A stretch of 64,000 nucleotides of DNA from Kaistia granuli DSM 23481 (lineage in GTDB: Bacteria > Pseudomonadota > Alphaproteobacteria > Rhizobiales > Kaistiaceae), in the NCBI RefSeq assembly GCF_000380505.1, contig NZ_AQYH01000008.1, forward strand, positions 310,001-374,000, written 5' to 3'. Shown here piece after piece: positions 9,201 to 17,908 of this stretch. A program made the translations under genes and the position numbers. Below the pieces are notes generated by a model. The model was given only the letters and a program-made list of their open reading frames with translations, was not told the origin of the DNA and ran no database searches. Position 1 is the first letter of the stretch. Every line of letters begins with the position of its first letter.

Positions 9201-9238
9201 CGCGAGGCATGGTCCGCCATGCCTCGCGTTTTCTTTTC
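9201..9238 (+). terminator. Intrinsic terminator after rhaS
   Basis: A perfect 12-bp stem (9201-9212 with 9217-9228), a TCCG loop, and a following TTTTCTTTTC tract. It is the clearest intrinsic terminator in the window. It sits 17 bases after the rhaS stop and separates the transporter genes from the downstream aldolase and kinase genes, which may rely on read-through or on their own promoter. Confidence 0.9.
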
Positions 9239-9304
9239 TCGGGTTTGCCGTTTCACCTCTTGCCGTGGCTCCCGATCGTTTCATGCCCCATCCGGAGCCG
9301 GACC

Positions 9305-10360
9305 TTGCCTCTCTCGACCGATGATCCCGAATTCGCCGCCCTCAGAACCCTGTCCGCGGCGCTCGGCCGCGATCCGCACCGGACCCAGGCGGCCGGCGGC
9401 AACACCTCGCTGAAGCGCGACGGCGTGCTCTGGGTCAAGGCATCCGGCACCTGGCTCGCCCACGCCGAGGCGCAGGAGATCTTCCTCCCCGTCGCGCTGG
9501 CGCCGCTGCTCGCCGCCGTCCACGCCAATGACGAGCGCGCCGCCAAGGCGACCGATTTCGTCGTGGCCGACGCCAATCCGCTCAACCTGCGTCCCTCCGT
9601 CGAAACCTCGGTGCACGCCGTGCTGCCGCAGGCGGCCGTGCTGCACATCCACTGCGTCGAGACGGTGGCGCTGGTCGGCAGGGTCGACGCGGAAGCCGCG
9701 ATCGCGGCCCGGCTCGACGGCCTTGCCGGGGTAACCTGGGCCTATGTGCCCTATGTAAAGCCCGGCCTGCCGCTGGCGCGCGCGATCGACGCGGTGTCGA
9801 AGCCCGGCACCAATGTCGTCGTGCTCGGCAATCACGGCCTGATCGTCGCCGCCGACACGGTCGGCGCGGCGGGGCAGTTGGTCGAGCGCGTCTCGGCGGC
9901 GCTGGCCTCGCCCGTCCGTCCCGCGCCGGCCGCCGACATGGCGGCGCTCAAGGCGCTGGCGGAGGGCTCGCCCTACCGCCTGCCGGAGGATCCCGCAGCG
10001 CATGCGACGGCCACGGATCCCGCCCGCCTCGCCATCGCCCGCCAGGGCACGCTCTACCCCGACCACGTCGTCTTCCTCGGCAGCGGCATCGCCGTGCTCG
10101 ACGACGGCGACACGCCGGCAGCACTCGCCGCAAGATCCCCGATTGCCCCGATGCTCGTCGCCGTGCCCGGCAAGGGCGTGCTGATCCACAGGGAAGTCCT
10201 GCGGGGCGGTGATGCGCTCGCCCGCGCGCTCGCCGACGTCACCGGCCGCATTCCCGCCGACGCGACGCTCCACTTCCTCACCGTCGAGCAGGAACAGGAG
10301 CTCGTCACCTGGGACGCCGAGATCTACCGCCGCGCGCTCGCCAGCGCCGCCAAGACCTGA
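9305..10360 (+). CDS. Class II aldolase/adducin-family protein, probable second deoxy-sugar phosphate aldolase
   Basis: A 351-residue zinc-dependent aldolase-type protein. Motifs are AAGGNTSLK, the metal ligands in HIHCVE, and NHGLI. It resembles the N-terminal half of the RhaD fusion but has no dehydrogenase domain. It has its own C-terminal extension of about 130 residues (YPDHVVFLGSG and GKGVLIH motifs). The TTG at 9305 is chosen because GGAG lies seven bases upstream; the only upstream ATG in frame (9209) falls inside the rhaS terminator hairpin. It ends 16 bases before the first FGGY kinase. It may act on rhamnulose-1-phosphate or on a related substrate. Confidence 0.72.
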   Translation: MPLSTDDPEFAALRTLSAALGRDPHRTQAAGGNTSLKRDGVLWVKASGTWLAHAEAQEIFLPVALAPLLAAVHANDERAAKATDFVVADANPLNLRPSVETSVHAVLPQAAVLHIHCVETVALVGRVDAEAAIAARLDGLAGVTWAYVPYVKPGLPLARAIDAVSKPGTNVVVLGNHGLIVAADTVGAAGQLVERVSAALASPVRPAPAADMAALKALAEGSPYRLPEDPAAHATATDPARLAIARQGTLYPDHVVFLGSGIAVLDDGDTPAALAARSPIAPMLVAVPGKGVLIHREVLRGGDALARALADVTGRIPADATLHFLTVEQEQELVTWDAEIYRRALASAAKT

Positions 10361-10376
10361 AGCGAAGAGCCGACGC

Positions 10377-11747
10377 ATGCCGAAAGCCATCGCCGTCCTC
10401 GACATCGGCAAGTCGAACGCCAAGCTTGCCCTGCTCGATCTCGAAACCCGCGTCGTCCTCGATATCCGGACCCGGAAAAACGCCGTCCTGCCCGGCCCGC
10501 CCTACCCGCATTTTGACGTCGACGGCATCTGGGACTGGTTCCTCGACGGGCTGACGGAGTTCGCCGGGAAGGCGGAAATCGCCGTCATCGCCACGACGAC
10601 ACATGGCGCGGCGATCGCCGTGCTCGGCCGCGACGGCCTCGCTCTGCCGGTGCTCGACTATGAATTCGCCGGGCCGGACGCCGTGACGGACGATTATCGC
10701 AAGGCGCGCGGCGACTTCGCCGAAATCCTGTCGCCCGACTTGCCGGGCGGGCTCAATGCCGGGCGGCAGCTCTACTGGATGGCGCGGACCTTCCCAGCCG
10801 AATTCGCCGGCGCCGAGGCGGTCGTGCCCTATCCGCAATACTGGGTCTGGCGACTGACCGGCCGGCGCGTCGCCGAGGCGACCTCGTTCGGCGCCCATAG
10901 CGACCTCTGGAACGGCCGCGCCGGCACCTATTCCACCCTCGCCGCGAAGGAGGGCTGGACGAAGTTGTTCCCGCCGCGCGTCGCGCCCTGGGATACGGTC
11001 GGAGCGGTGCTGCCGGAGATCGCGGCGCGAACCGGCCTTTCGCCGGACTGCCGCGTCGTCGCCGGCATCCACGATTCGAACGCCAGCCTGCTGCCACATA
11101 TCCTAGCGCGGCCGCTGCCCTTCACGGTGATCTCGACCGGGACGTGGATGATCACCTTCGCCGCCGGCGGCAGCCTCGATCCTCTCGACGCCGAGCGCGG
11201 CGGCCTCGCCTATGCTGACGCCTTCGCCCGGCCGGTGCCGTCGGCGATGTCGATGGCGGGCCGCGAATTCGAGATCCTGACAGAGGGCAAGGCGGTCGAG
11301 CCGGCTCCGGCCGACATCGCCGCCGTGCTGGAACGCGGCGTCATGGCTCTTCCCGGCTTCGTCGCCGGCAATGGGCCGTTCGGGCGGCGCAAGGGCAACT
11401 GGACCGTCGATACCGCCACTCTGTCGCCCGGCGAGCGCACGGCGGCGGCGAGCCTCTATGTCGCGCTGGTGGCGGAAACCTGCCTGCGGCTGACCGGTGC
11501 CGAGGGGCCGGTGCTGATCGAGGGGCCGTTCGCCAGGAACCCGCTCTTCCTCTCCGCGCTTGCTGCGCTCGTCGACCGGCCCGTCATCGGCCGCCCCGAC
11601 GCGACCGGCACGACGGAGGGCGCGGCGCTGCTCGCCGACGGTCCCGACCATGCCCATCCGGCAGCGCCCGACCCCGCCCCGGCCACGCCGCTCGGCCTTG
11701 GCTTCGCCGCCTATGCGGCGCTATGGAAGCAGACGGCCGAAGGCTGA
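10377..11747 (+). CDS. FGGY-family carbohydrate kinase (paralogue 1)
   Basis: A 456-residue sugar kinase of the hexokinase/actin fold, probably phosphorylating L-rhamnulose or a related ketose. The N-terminal phosphate loop is [14 protein letters not shown]; the C-terminal FGGY region includes [23 protein letters not shown] and GTTEGAALL. It is colinear with the kinase at 12189: residues 219-243 are identical in both. The ATG at 10377 follows 16 bases after the aldolase stop. Which paralogue is the true RhaK cannot be settled from sequence alone. Confidence 0.82.
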   Translation: MPKAIAVLDIGKSNAKLALLDLETRVVLDIRTRKNAVLPGPPYPHFDVDGIWDWFLDGLTEFAGKAEIAVIATTTHGAAIAVLGRDGLALPVLDYEFAGPDAVTDDYRKARGDFAEILSPDLPGGLNAGRQLYWMARTFPAEFAGAEAVVPYPQYWVWRLTGRRVAEATSFGAHSDLWNGRAGTYSTLAAKEGWTKLFPPRVAPWDTVGAVLPEIAARTGLSPDCRVVAGIHDSNASLLPHILARPLPFTVISTGTWMITFAAGGSLDPLDAERGGLAYADAFARPVPSAMSMAGREFEILTEGKAVEPAPADIAAVLERGVMALPGFVAGNGPFGRRKGNWTVDTATLSPGERTAAASLYVALVAETCLRLTGAEGPVLIEGPFARNPLFLSALAALVDRPVIGRPDATGTTEGAALLADGPDHAHPAAPDPAPATPLGLGFAAYAALWKQTAEG

Positions 11748-11830
11748 GAAAATCATCCCGGCGCGACGCGACGGCGCTTGTCGCCGGCCCCCGTTCCATG
11801 ACCACATGCAGACACGATCAGGAGGATCCG

Positions 11831-12145
11831 GTGCCAAAATACGCCTTCAAGATGCAGCTTCATCCGGGCCAGGAAGCCGAATACAAGCGGCGGCACGACG
11901 AGATCTGGCCGGAATTGTCGGCGCTCCTGAAGGAGGCCGGCGTCTCCGACTATTCGATCCATCTCGACCGCGAGACCGGGACGCTGTTCGCCGTGCTCTG
12001 GCGCACCGACGACCATCGCATGGACGATCTGCCGTCGCATCCGGTGATGCGGCGCTGGTGGGCCCACATGGCCGACATCATGGCCTCGCATCCGAACAAC
12101 GAACCGGTCGCCACGCCGCTCGAAACCGTCTTCCACATGCCGTGA
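11831..12145 (+). CDS. rhaM: L-rhamnose mutarotase
   Basis: A 104-residue protein of the dimeric alpha/beta-barrel mutarotase family, exactly the usual family length. It interconverts the alpha and beta anomers of L-rhamnose for the isomerase. Conserved elements are [29 protein letters not shown] and the terminal VFHMP. It starts at a GTG (11831) with GGAGG nine bases upstream. The gene is called rhaU in rhizobia. It lies between the two kinase genes. A second family member is encoded at 57366-57680. Confidence 0.9.
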   Translation: MPKYAFKMQLHPGQEAEYKRRHDEIWPELSALLKEAGVSDYSIHLDRETGTLFAVLWRTDDHRMDDLPSHPVMRRWWAHMADIMASHPNNEPVATPLETVFHMP

Positions 12146-12188
12146 TCGCCTGATGTCCGATAGCCAGCCTGCCCCCGAAGGCCAGAAA

Positions 12189-13556
12189 ATGCCCAAAGCC
12201 ACCGTCGTCCTCGACATCGGCAAGACCAACGCCAAGCTCGCCCTGGTCGACGCCGCAACGCGCGCCAGCCTCGCCATCCGCACCACGACGAACGAGGTGG
12301 TGACCGAGGGCCTCTATCCGCATTACGACGTCGAGCGGCTGTGGAAGTGGATCCTGGAGGGATTGCGGGAATTCGCCGGCCAGGCCGACATCGAGTGCAT
12401 CTCGACGACGACGCATGGCGCCGCCATCGCCGTGATCGACGGCGACGACCTCGTGATGCCGATCCTCGACTATGAGTTCAAGGGGCCGGATTCGGTCGCC
12501 GAGGCCTACCGGCCGCAGCGCGGCGCGTTCTGGGAGACGCTGTCGCCGGACCTGCCGGCCGGCCTCAATGTCGGCCGCCAGCTCTACTGGCAGCAGCAGA
12601 CCTACCCCTCCGCCTTCGGCCGCGCCAAGACCATCCTGTTCTATCCGCAATTCTGGGTCTGGCGGCTGACCGGCGCGAAAGTCAGCGAGCCGACCATGCT
12701 CGGCTGCCATACCGACCTCTGGAACCCGGAGGCCGGCACCTTCTCGCGCCTCGCCGAGGATCGCGGCTGGGCCGCCATGGTGCCGCCGCGCCTGCACCCC
12801 TGGGACACGGCCGGCACGATCAAGGCGGAAATCGCAGCGAAGACCGGCCTCAGCCCCGATTGCCGCGTCGTCGCCGGCATCCACGATTCCAATGCCAGCC
12901 TGCTGCCGCATATCCTGCGCCGCCGGCCACCCTTCTCGGTGATCTCGACCGGCACCTGGATGATCTTCTTCGCCGTCGGCGGCTCGATCGCCGATCTCGA
13001 TCCGGCCCGTGACTGCCTCGCCAATGTCGACGCCTTCGGCCGTGCCATCCCGTCGGCCCGCTTCATGGCGGGGCGCGAATTCTCGCTTCTGACGGCGGAT
13101 GCGAAGGTAACGCCGACCGAGGCGGAGATCGCCCGCGTGCTCGAGGAGCGCATCCTGGCGCTGCCGTCCTTCGCGCCCGGCACCGGCCCCTATGCCTTCC
13201 TCGACGGCCATTGGAGCCACGATCCGGCGACCCTGTCGCCGGGCGAGCGGATCGCCGCAGCCAGCCTCTATTGCGCGCTGGTCGCCGACACCTGCCTGCA
13301 GCTAACGGGCGCCGCCGGGCCGATCATCATCGAGGGGCCGATCTCGCGCAACGCGCTGTTCCTGTCGGCGCTGACCAGCATCGTCGACCGCCCCGTCATC
13401 GCCCGCGCCGACGCGACCGGCACCACCGAGGGCGCCGCCCTGCTGGCGACCGGTCCCGAGGGCGTCAGCCCCGGTCTGCCCGATCCGGAGCCGGCGGCGC
13501 CGCTCGCCCACGACGTCACCGCCTATGTCGCCGCCTGGCGCGACGCGCTCGAATAG
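12189..13556 (+). CDS. rhaK: FGGY-family carbohydrate kinase (paralogue 2), probable rhamnulokinase
   Basis: A 455-residue FGGY kinase with the phosphate loop VVLDIGKTNAKLAL and the C-terminal motifs [23 protein letters not shown] and GTTEGAALL. The ATG at 12189 (MPKATVV) matches the start of the neighbouring paralogue and has a GAAGG upstream. An in-frame ATG at 12153 lacks a ribosome site. Its position directly after the mutarotase matches the rhizobial order rhaU-rhaK, so it is the better candidate for RhaK. In Rhizobium leguminosarum the RhaK kinase is also needed for rhamnose uptake. It would act between RhaI and RhaD. Confidence 0.78.
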   Translation: MPKATVVLDIGKTNAKLALVDAATRASLAIRTTTNEVVTEGLYPHYDVERLWKWILEGLREFAGQADIECISTTTHGAAIAVIDGDDLVMPILDYEFKGPDSVAEAYRPQRGAFWETLSPDLPAGLNVGRQLYWQQQTYPSAFGRAKTILFYPQFWVWRLTGAKVSEPTMLGCHTDLWNPEAGTFSRLAEDRGWAAMVPPRLHPWDTAGTIKAEIAAKTGLSPDCRVVAGIHDSNASLLPHILRRRPPFSVISTGTWMIFFAVGGSIADLDPARDCLANVDAFGRAIPSARFMAGREFSLLTADAKVTPTEAEIARVLEERILALPSFAPGTGPYAFLDGHWSHDPATLSPGERIAAASLYCALVADTCLQLTGAAGPIIIEGPISRNALFLSALTSIVDRPVIARADATGTTEGAALLATGPEGVSPGLPDPEPAAPLAHDVTAYVAAWRDALE

Positions 13557-13637
13557 AGCGGGCTGCCGCAGCGGCGCGCCGGATTGACCGGCGTGCCGGC
13601 TGCTGTAACCTTCTGCGATCAGCGCCGCGGGGGAGAC

Positions 13638-13655
13638 GCCTGCCACCCGGCAGGC
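13638..13655 (+). terminator. Hairpin in the gap before the GS-like gene
   Basis: GCCTGCC (13638-13644) pairs perfectly with GGCAGGC (13649-13655) around a four-base loop, in the 211-base gap between the kinase and the GS-like gene. There is no T-run, so it may be a weak terminator at the end of the rha message. Nothing else was seen in this gap. Confidence 0.35.
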
Positions 13656-13767
13656 GGCCGGCGCGCCGATCAGGGCTTGCACGCATGCATCGCACGGCTG
13701 CAGGAAGTCTCGTGGCGCCGCCGCGCCCGATGATCGACGGTGTCTCGGCCCCGCGCAGGGGGCGAGC

Positions 13768-15132
13768 ATGGCCGGAAATCTGACGCTGGCGGAACTCGAG
13801 GCCGAGATCGGCATCGGCTCGATCGACACGGTGATCGTCGCGTTCCCGGACATGCAGGGCCGCCTGCTCGGCAAGCGCTTCACCGGCCGCTTCTTCCTCG
13901 ACAGCGCCGTTCACGAGACGCATGCCTGCAACTATCTCCTGACCGTCGACATCGACATGGAGCCGGTGCCCGGCTACGCCGCCGCCAGCTGGGAGAAGGG
14001 CTATGGCGACTTCGTCCTGAAGCCCGATATCTCGACGCTGCGCCGCATTCCCTGGCTCGACGGCACCGCGCTGATGCTGGCCGATGTCTGCGACCATGAT
14101 GGCGAGGACCTCGTCCACGCACCGCGCTCGATCCTGAAGGCGCAGCTGAAGCGGCTGGCGGCGCGCGACATGCAGGCGCTCTTCGCCTCCGAGCTCGAAT
14201 TCTACGCCTTCGACGAGACGACGGAGAGCGCGGGCGCCAAGCGCTGGCGCGGCCTCAAGACGATGGGCGACAATATCGAGGATTATCAAATCCTCCAGAC
14301 CAGCAAGAACGAGCCGCTGCTGCGCGCCATCCGCAACGGGCTGACGGGAGCGGGCATCCCGGTCGAGAATTCGAAGGGCGAATGGGGCCCGGGCCAGGAA
14401 GAGGTCAATGTCCGCTACGCCGAGGCCCTCGAAATGGCCGACTGGCACGTCATCATGAAGAACGGCATCAAGGAGATCGCCCATCTCCAGAACCGGGCCG
14501 TCACCTTCATGGCGAAATGGCGCTACGACCTTGCCGGCTCGTCCTCGCACATCCATTCGTCGCTCTGGGACGGGGCCGGCAGTTCCGCCCTGTTCGCCGA
14601 TGATTTCGACCCGCTCGGCATGTCGGCGACGATGAAATCCTGGCTCGCCGGCCACCTCGCCCATGCCGGCGAGATGACCCTGTTCCTCGCCCCCTACATC
14701 AATTCCTACAAGCGCTTCCAGGTCGGTACCTTCGCGCCGACCAAGGCGATCTGGTCGGTCGACAACCGCACGGCGGGCTTCCGCGTCGTCGGCCATGGCA
14801 AGTCGATCCGCACCGAATGCCGGATCGGAGGCGCCGATTTGAACCCCTATCTCGCCTTTGCGGCGCTGATCGCCGCCGGGCTCCACGGAATCGATGAAAC
14901 GCTGGAGCTCGAACCGGCCTTTGCCGGCGACGCCTATCACGACGGCCATCTGCGCGACGTGCCGAAGACCCTGCGCGAGGCGATCGCAGCGCTCGACGGC
15001 TCCACCATGCTGCGCGCCGCCCTCGGCGACGCCGTCGTCGAACACTATCTTCATACGGCGCGCTGGGAGCAGCTCGAATATGACCGCCGTGTCACCGACT
15101 GGGAACTGCAGCGCGGCTTCGAGCGCTACTGA
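13768..15132 (+). CDS. Glutamine synthetase-family gamma-glutamyl-amine ligase
   Basis: A 454-residue GS-fold enzyme. The N-terminal beta-grasp has PDMQGRLLGKR and the catalytic domain has ASELEFYAF (metal-binding Glu), SSSHIHSSLW and KAIWSVDNRTAGFR. The sequence fits the GlnA3/PuuA/IpuC group, which joins glutamate to amines or amino alcohols, rather than housekeeping GlnA. It heads a cluster with an aldehyde dehydrogenase (24 bases downstream) and an iron alcohol dehydrogenase. That gene set fits a gamma-glutamylated route for an amine or amino alcohol, but the substrate is not shown by the sequence. The start has a G-rich ribosome site. Confidence 0.75.
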   Translation: MAGNLTLAELEAEIGIGSIDTVIVAFPDMQGRLLGKRFTGRFFLDSAVHETHACNYLLTVDIDMEPVPGYAAASWEKGYGDFVLKPDISTLRRIPWLDGTALMLADVCDHDGEDLVHAPRSILKAQLKRLAARDMQALFASELEFYAFDETTESAGAKRWRGLKTMGDNIEDYQILQTSKNEPLLRAIRNGLTGAGIPVENSKGEWGPGQEEVNVRYAEALEMADWHVIMKNGIKEIAHLQNRAVTFMAKWRYDLAGSSSHIHSSLWDGAGSSALFADDFDPLGMSATMKSWLAGHLAHAGEMTLFLAPYINSYKRFQVGTFAPTKAIWSVDNRTAGFRVVGHGKSIRTECRIGGADLNPYLAFAALIAAGLHGIDETLELEPAFAGDAYHDGHLRDVPKTLREAIAALDGSTMLRAALGDAVVEHYLHTARWEQLEYDRRVTDWELQRGFERY

Positions 15133-15156
15133 AGCGCCTTCCGCAGGAAGAAGATC

Positions 15157-16560
15157 ATGAACGCCCCTCTCCTCCAGATCATCACCCCCGTTGACGGCTC
15201 CATCTATGCCGAGCGGCCGCTGGCCTCGGAAGCCGAGGTCCTCGCCGTGCTGAAGCGGGCCAAGGCGGCGCAGCGCGACTGGCGCGAGACCACCGTCGAC
15301 GAACGCGCCGCCATCGCTGGCCGCTTCGTCGACGCCATGGTGGCGGAGAAGGACAAGGTGGCCGAGTTGATCGCCTGGCAGATGGGCCGGCCGATCCGCT
15401 ACGGCCATGGCGAGATGCGCGGCTTCGAGGAACGCGCCCGCTACATGATCGCCATCGCCGAAAGGTCGCTCGCCGATATCGATCCGGGGCCGAAGGAAGG
15501 CTTCCGGCGCTATATCCGCCGCGAGCCGCTCGGCGTCTGCCTGAACCTGCCGGCGTGGAACTTCCCCTACATGACGGCGCTCAACGCCGTGCTGCCGGCG
15601 ATCCTCGCGGGCAACGCCGTCGTCATGAAGCATTCGAGCCAGACGGCGCTGGTGGCCGAGCACTTTGCCAGCGACTTCGAAAAGGCAGCCCTGCCGCAAA
15701 ACGTGTTCCAGTATGTGAACATGACGCATGAGACGACGGACCGGGTGATCCGCTCCGGCCTCGTCGACCAGGTCGGCTTCACCGGCTCGACCTCGGGCGG
15801 CCGCCAGGTCATGGCGTCGATCGCCGGCGCGCCGAACTTCCCCGCCTCCTGCCTCGAGCTCGGCGGCAAGGACCCGGCCTATGTCCGGCCCGACGTCAAT
15901 CTCGCCTTCGCGATCGAGAACATTGTCGATGGCGGCTTCTTCAATTCCGGCCAGTCCTGCTGCGCTATGGAACGCGTCTATGTGCATGAGGCGGTCTATG
16001 ACCGTTTTGTCGAGGGCGTCGTCGCCACCGTCAACGCCTACAAGCTCGGCAGCCCGACCGATCCGGCGACGACGCTCGGCCCCGTGGTTCGCGCCTCGGC
16101 GGCGGCCTTCATCCAGGGACAGATCGACGAGGCCGTTCGCTCCGGCGCCAGGCCGCTGATCGACGTCAGAAACTTCCCGGAAGCGAAAGCCGGCACGCCC
16201 TATCTGGCGCCGCAGGTTCTCGTCGATGTGGACCATTCGATGCGCTTCATGATGGAGGAAACCTTCGGCCCGGCCTTCGGCATCATGAGGGTGAAGTCCG
16301 ACGACGAGGCGATCCGCCTGATGAACGATTCGGAATTCGGCCTGACCGCCGCGATCTGGACCGAGGATCTGGAGGCGGCCGAAGCGATCGGCGACCGCCT
16401 TGAAACGGGCACCGTGTTCATGAACCGCTGCGACTATGTCGATCCGGCGCTCGCCTGGACCGGCATCAAGGCAACCGGGCGCGGCGCCAGCCTCTCGGTG
16501 GTCGGTTACGAGCAATTGACCCGGCCGAAGAGTTTTCACCTGCGCACCAGGACGGACTGA
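15157..16560 (+). CDS. NAD(P)-dependent aldehyde dehydrogenase
   Basis: A 467-residue ALDH-superfamily enzyme oxidising an aldehyde to an acid. It has the cofactor-binding LPAWNFPY, the glycine motif GFTGSTSGG, the catalytic Glu in CLELGGKDP (about 234) and the nucleophilic Cys in FNSGQSCC (about 268; a second Cys follows directly). The length is normal for the family. It sits between the GS-like ligase and the Fe-alcohol dehydrogenase, and probably receives the aldehyde made by one of them. Confidence 0.85.
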   Translation: MNAPLLQIITPVDGSIYAERPLASEAEVLAVLKRAKAAQRDWRETTVDERAAIAGRFVDAMVAEKDKVAELIAWQMGRPIRYGHGEMRGFEERARYMIAIAERSLADIDPGPKEGFRRYIRREPLGVCLNLPAWNFPYMTALNAVLPAILAGNAVVMKHSSQTALVAEHFASDFEKAALPQNVFQYVNMTHETTDRVIRSGLVDQVGFTGSTSGGRQVMASIAGAPNFPASCLELGGKDPAYVRPDVNLAFAIENIVDGGFFNSGQSCCAMERVYVHEAVYDRFVEGVVATVNAYKLGSPTDPATTLGPVVRASAAAFIQGQIDEAVRSGARPLIDVRNFPEAKAGTPYLAPQVLVDVDHSMRFMMEETFGPAFGIMRVKSDDEAIRLMNDSEFGLTAAIWTEDLEAAEAIGDRLETGTVFMNRCDYVDPALAWTGIKATGRGASLSVVGYEQLTRPKSFHLRTRTD

Positions 16561-16634
16561 TCGCCCGCAGAACCATCTCCGGCCATGCCCGGCACGCCTA
16601 CCGGACAGCCCCACCGATCGCCTCAAGGACCGCC

Positions 16635-17810
16635 ATGCTCGACAATTATGCCTCGCTGAACGCCAACTGGTCCTATCCGACCGCCATCCGATTCGGCGCC
16701 GGACGCATCGCCGAACTGCCGGCGGCGCTCGTCGCGGCGGGGATCGGGCGCCCGCTCTTCGTCACCGATCCCGGCCTCGTCGCACTGCCGATCGTCGGCA
16801 AAGCGCTGGCGATCCTCGATGCGGCCAAGGTCCCCTACTCGGTGTTCTCGAAGGTCGACGGCAATCCGACGCTCGCCAATCTGGACGACGGCCTCGCCGC
16901 CTACCGGGCCGGCGGCCATGACGGCGTGATCGCCTTTGGCGGCGGCTCGGCCATGGATATCGGCAAGACCATCGCCTTCATGGCGGGCCAGGCCCGGCCG
17001 GTGTTCGATTTCGAGGATCGAGCCGACTGGTGGACGCGGGCCGACCCCAAGGGCATCGCGCCGATCATTGCCGTGCCGACGACGGCCGGCACCGGCTCGG
17101 AAGTCGGCCGCGCCGGCGTCATCACCGATCCGAGCGATCACACCAAGAAGATCATCTTCCACCCGCTGATGCTGCCGAAGGTCGTCATTGCCGATCCGGA
17201 GCTGACGGTGGACCTGCCGGCCAAGATCACCGCCTGGACCGGCATGGATGCGCTGTCGCATTCGCTGGAGGCGTGGTGCAGCCCGTTCTTCCATCCGATG
17301 TCGGCCGGGATCGCGCTCGAAGGCATGCGGCTGGTCAAGGACTGGCTGCCGACGGCGGTCGCCGACGGCCAAAACATCACGGCGCGCTCGCAGATGCTGA
17401 TCGCCTCGTCGATGGGCGCCGTCGCCTTCCAGAAGGGGCTCGGCGCCATGCATGCGATGAGCCATCCGACATCGAGCCTGCGCGGCAGCCATCATGGCCT
17501 AACCAACGCCGTCGTCATGCCCTATGTGCTCGCCTTCAACCAGCCTGCCATCGACGAGAAGCTGGCGGCGCTCGCCCGCTATCTCGACCTGCCCGGCCGG
17601 TCGGCCGACAGCGTCGTCGACTGGGTGCTGGCACTGCGCCGCGAACTCGGCATTCCGCATACGCTGAAGGAAATCGGCGTCGACGAATCGATCCTGCCGG
17701 ACGCGGCCCGGATGGCGGAGCTCGATCCCTCCAATGGCGGCAACCCGACACCGCTCGTCGCGGCCGACTATGACCGCCTGTTCCGGAACGCCATCCACGG
17801 ATCGCTCTGA
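16635..17810 (+). CDS. Iron-containing alcohol dehydrogenase
   Basis: A 391-residue group III (Fe-type) alcohol dehydrogenase. The NAD-binding motif is GGGSAMDIGK (about 102-111). Metal ligands lie in GMDALSHSLEAW and in HAMSHPTSSLRGSHHGLTN. An AAGGA ribosome site comes before the ATG at 16635. It follows the aldehyde dehydrogenase by 74 bases and probably makes the aldehyde for it. The substrate is unknown; the GS-like neighbour suggests an amino alcohol or its gamma-glutamyl adduct. Confidence 0.83.
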   Translation: MLDNYASLNANWSYPTAIRFGAGRIAELPAALVAAGIGRPLFVTDPGLVALPIVGKALAILDAAKVPYSVFSKVDGNPTLANLDDGLAAYRAGGHDGVIAFGGGSAMDIGKTIAFMAGQARPVFDFEDRADWWTRADPKGIAPIIAVPTTAGTGSEVGRAGVITDPSDHTKKIIFHPLMLPKVVIADPELTVDLPAKITAWTGMDALSHSLEAWCSPFFHPMSAGIALEGMRLVKDWLPTAVADGQNITARSQMLIASSMGAVAFQKGLGAMHAMSHPTSSLRGSHHGLTNAVVMPYVLAFNQPAIDEKLAALARYLDLPGRSADSVVDWVLALRRELGIPHTLKEIGVDESILPDAARMAELDPSNGGNPTPLVAADYDRLFRNAIHGSL

Positions 17811-17908
17811 TCAACTCTCGCCCGGGCTGGCCCGCGTGTAGCGCCGGCCCTTGCACCACCGCGCCTGAACCGCCATGAAGGGCGCCATTCGCGTCCGGAG
17901 AAACTTGA

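Noticed and set aside
9209-9304. Upstream ATG start for the class II aldolase
   Set aside because: It lies within the perfect terminator hairpin after rhaS, and the extra residues do not resemble the family; TTG at 9305 has a ribosome site.
13516-16626. Minus-strand frame of more than 1000 codons opposite the GS-like and aldehyde dehydrogenase genes
   Set aside because: It is antisense to two well-supported enzymes, has Arg/Asp/Gly/Val-rich composition typical of high-GC shadow frames, and shows no recognisable domain.
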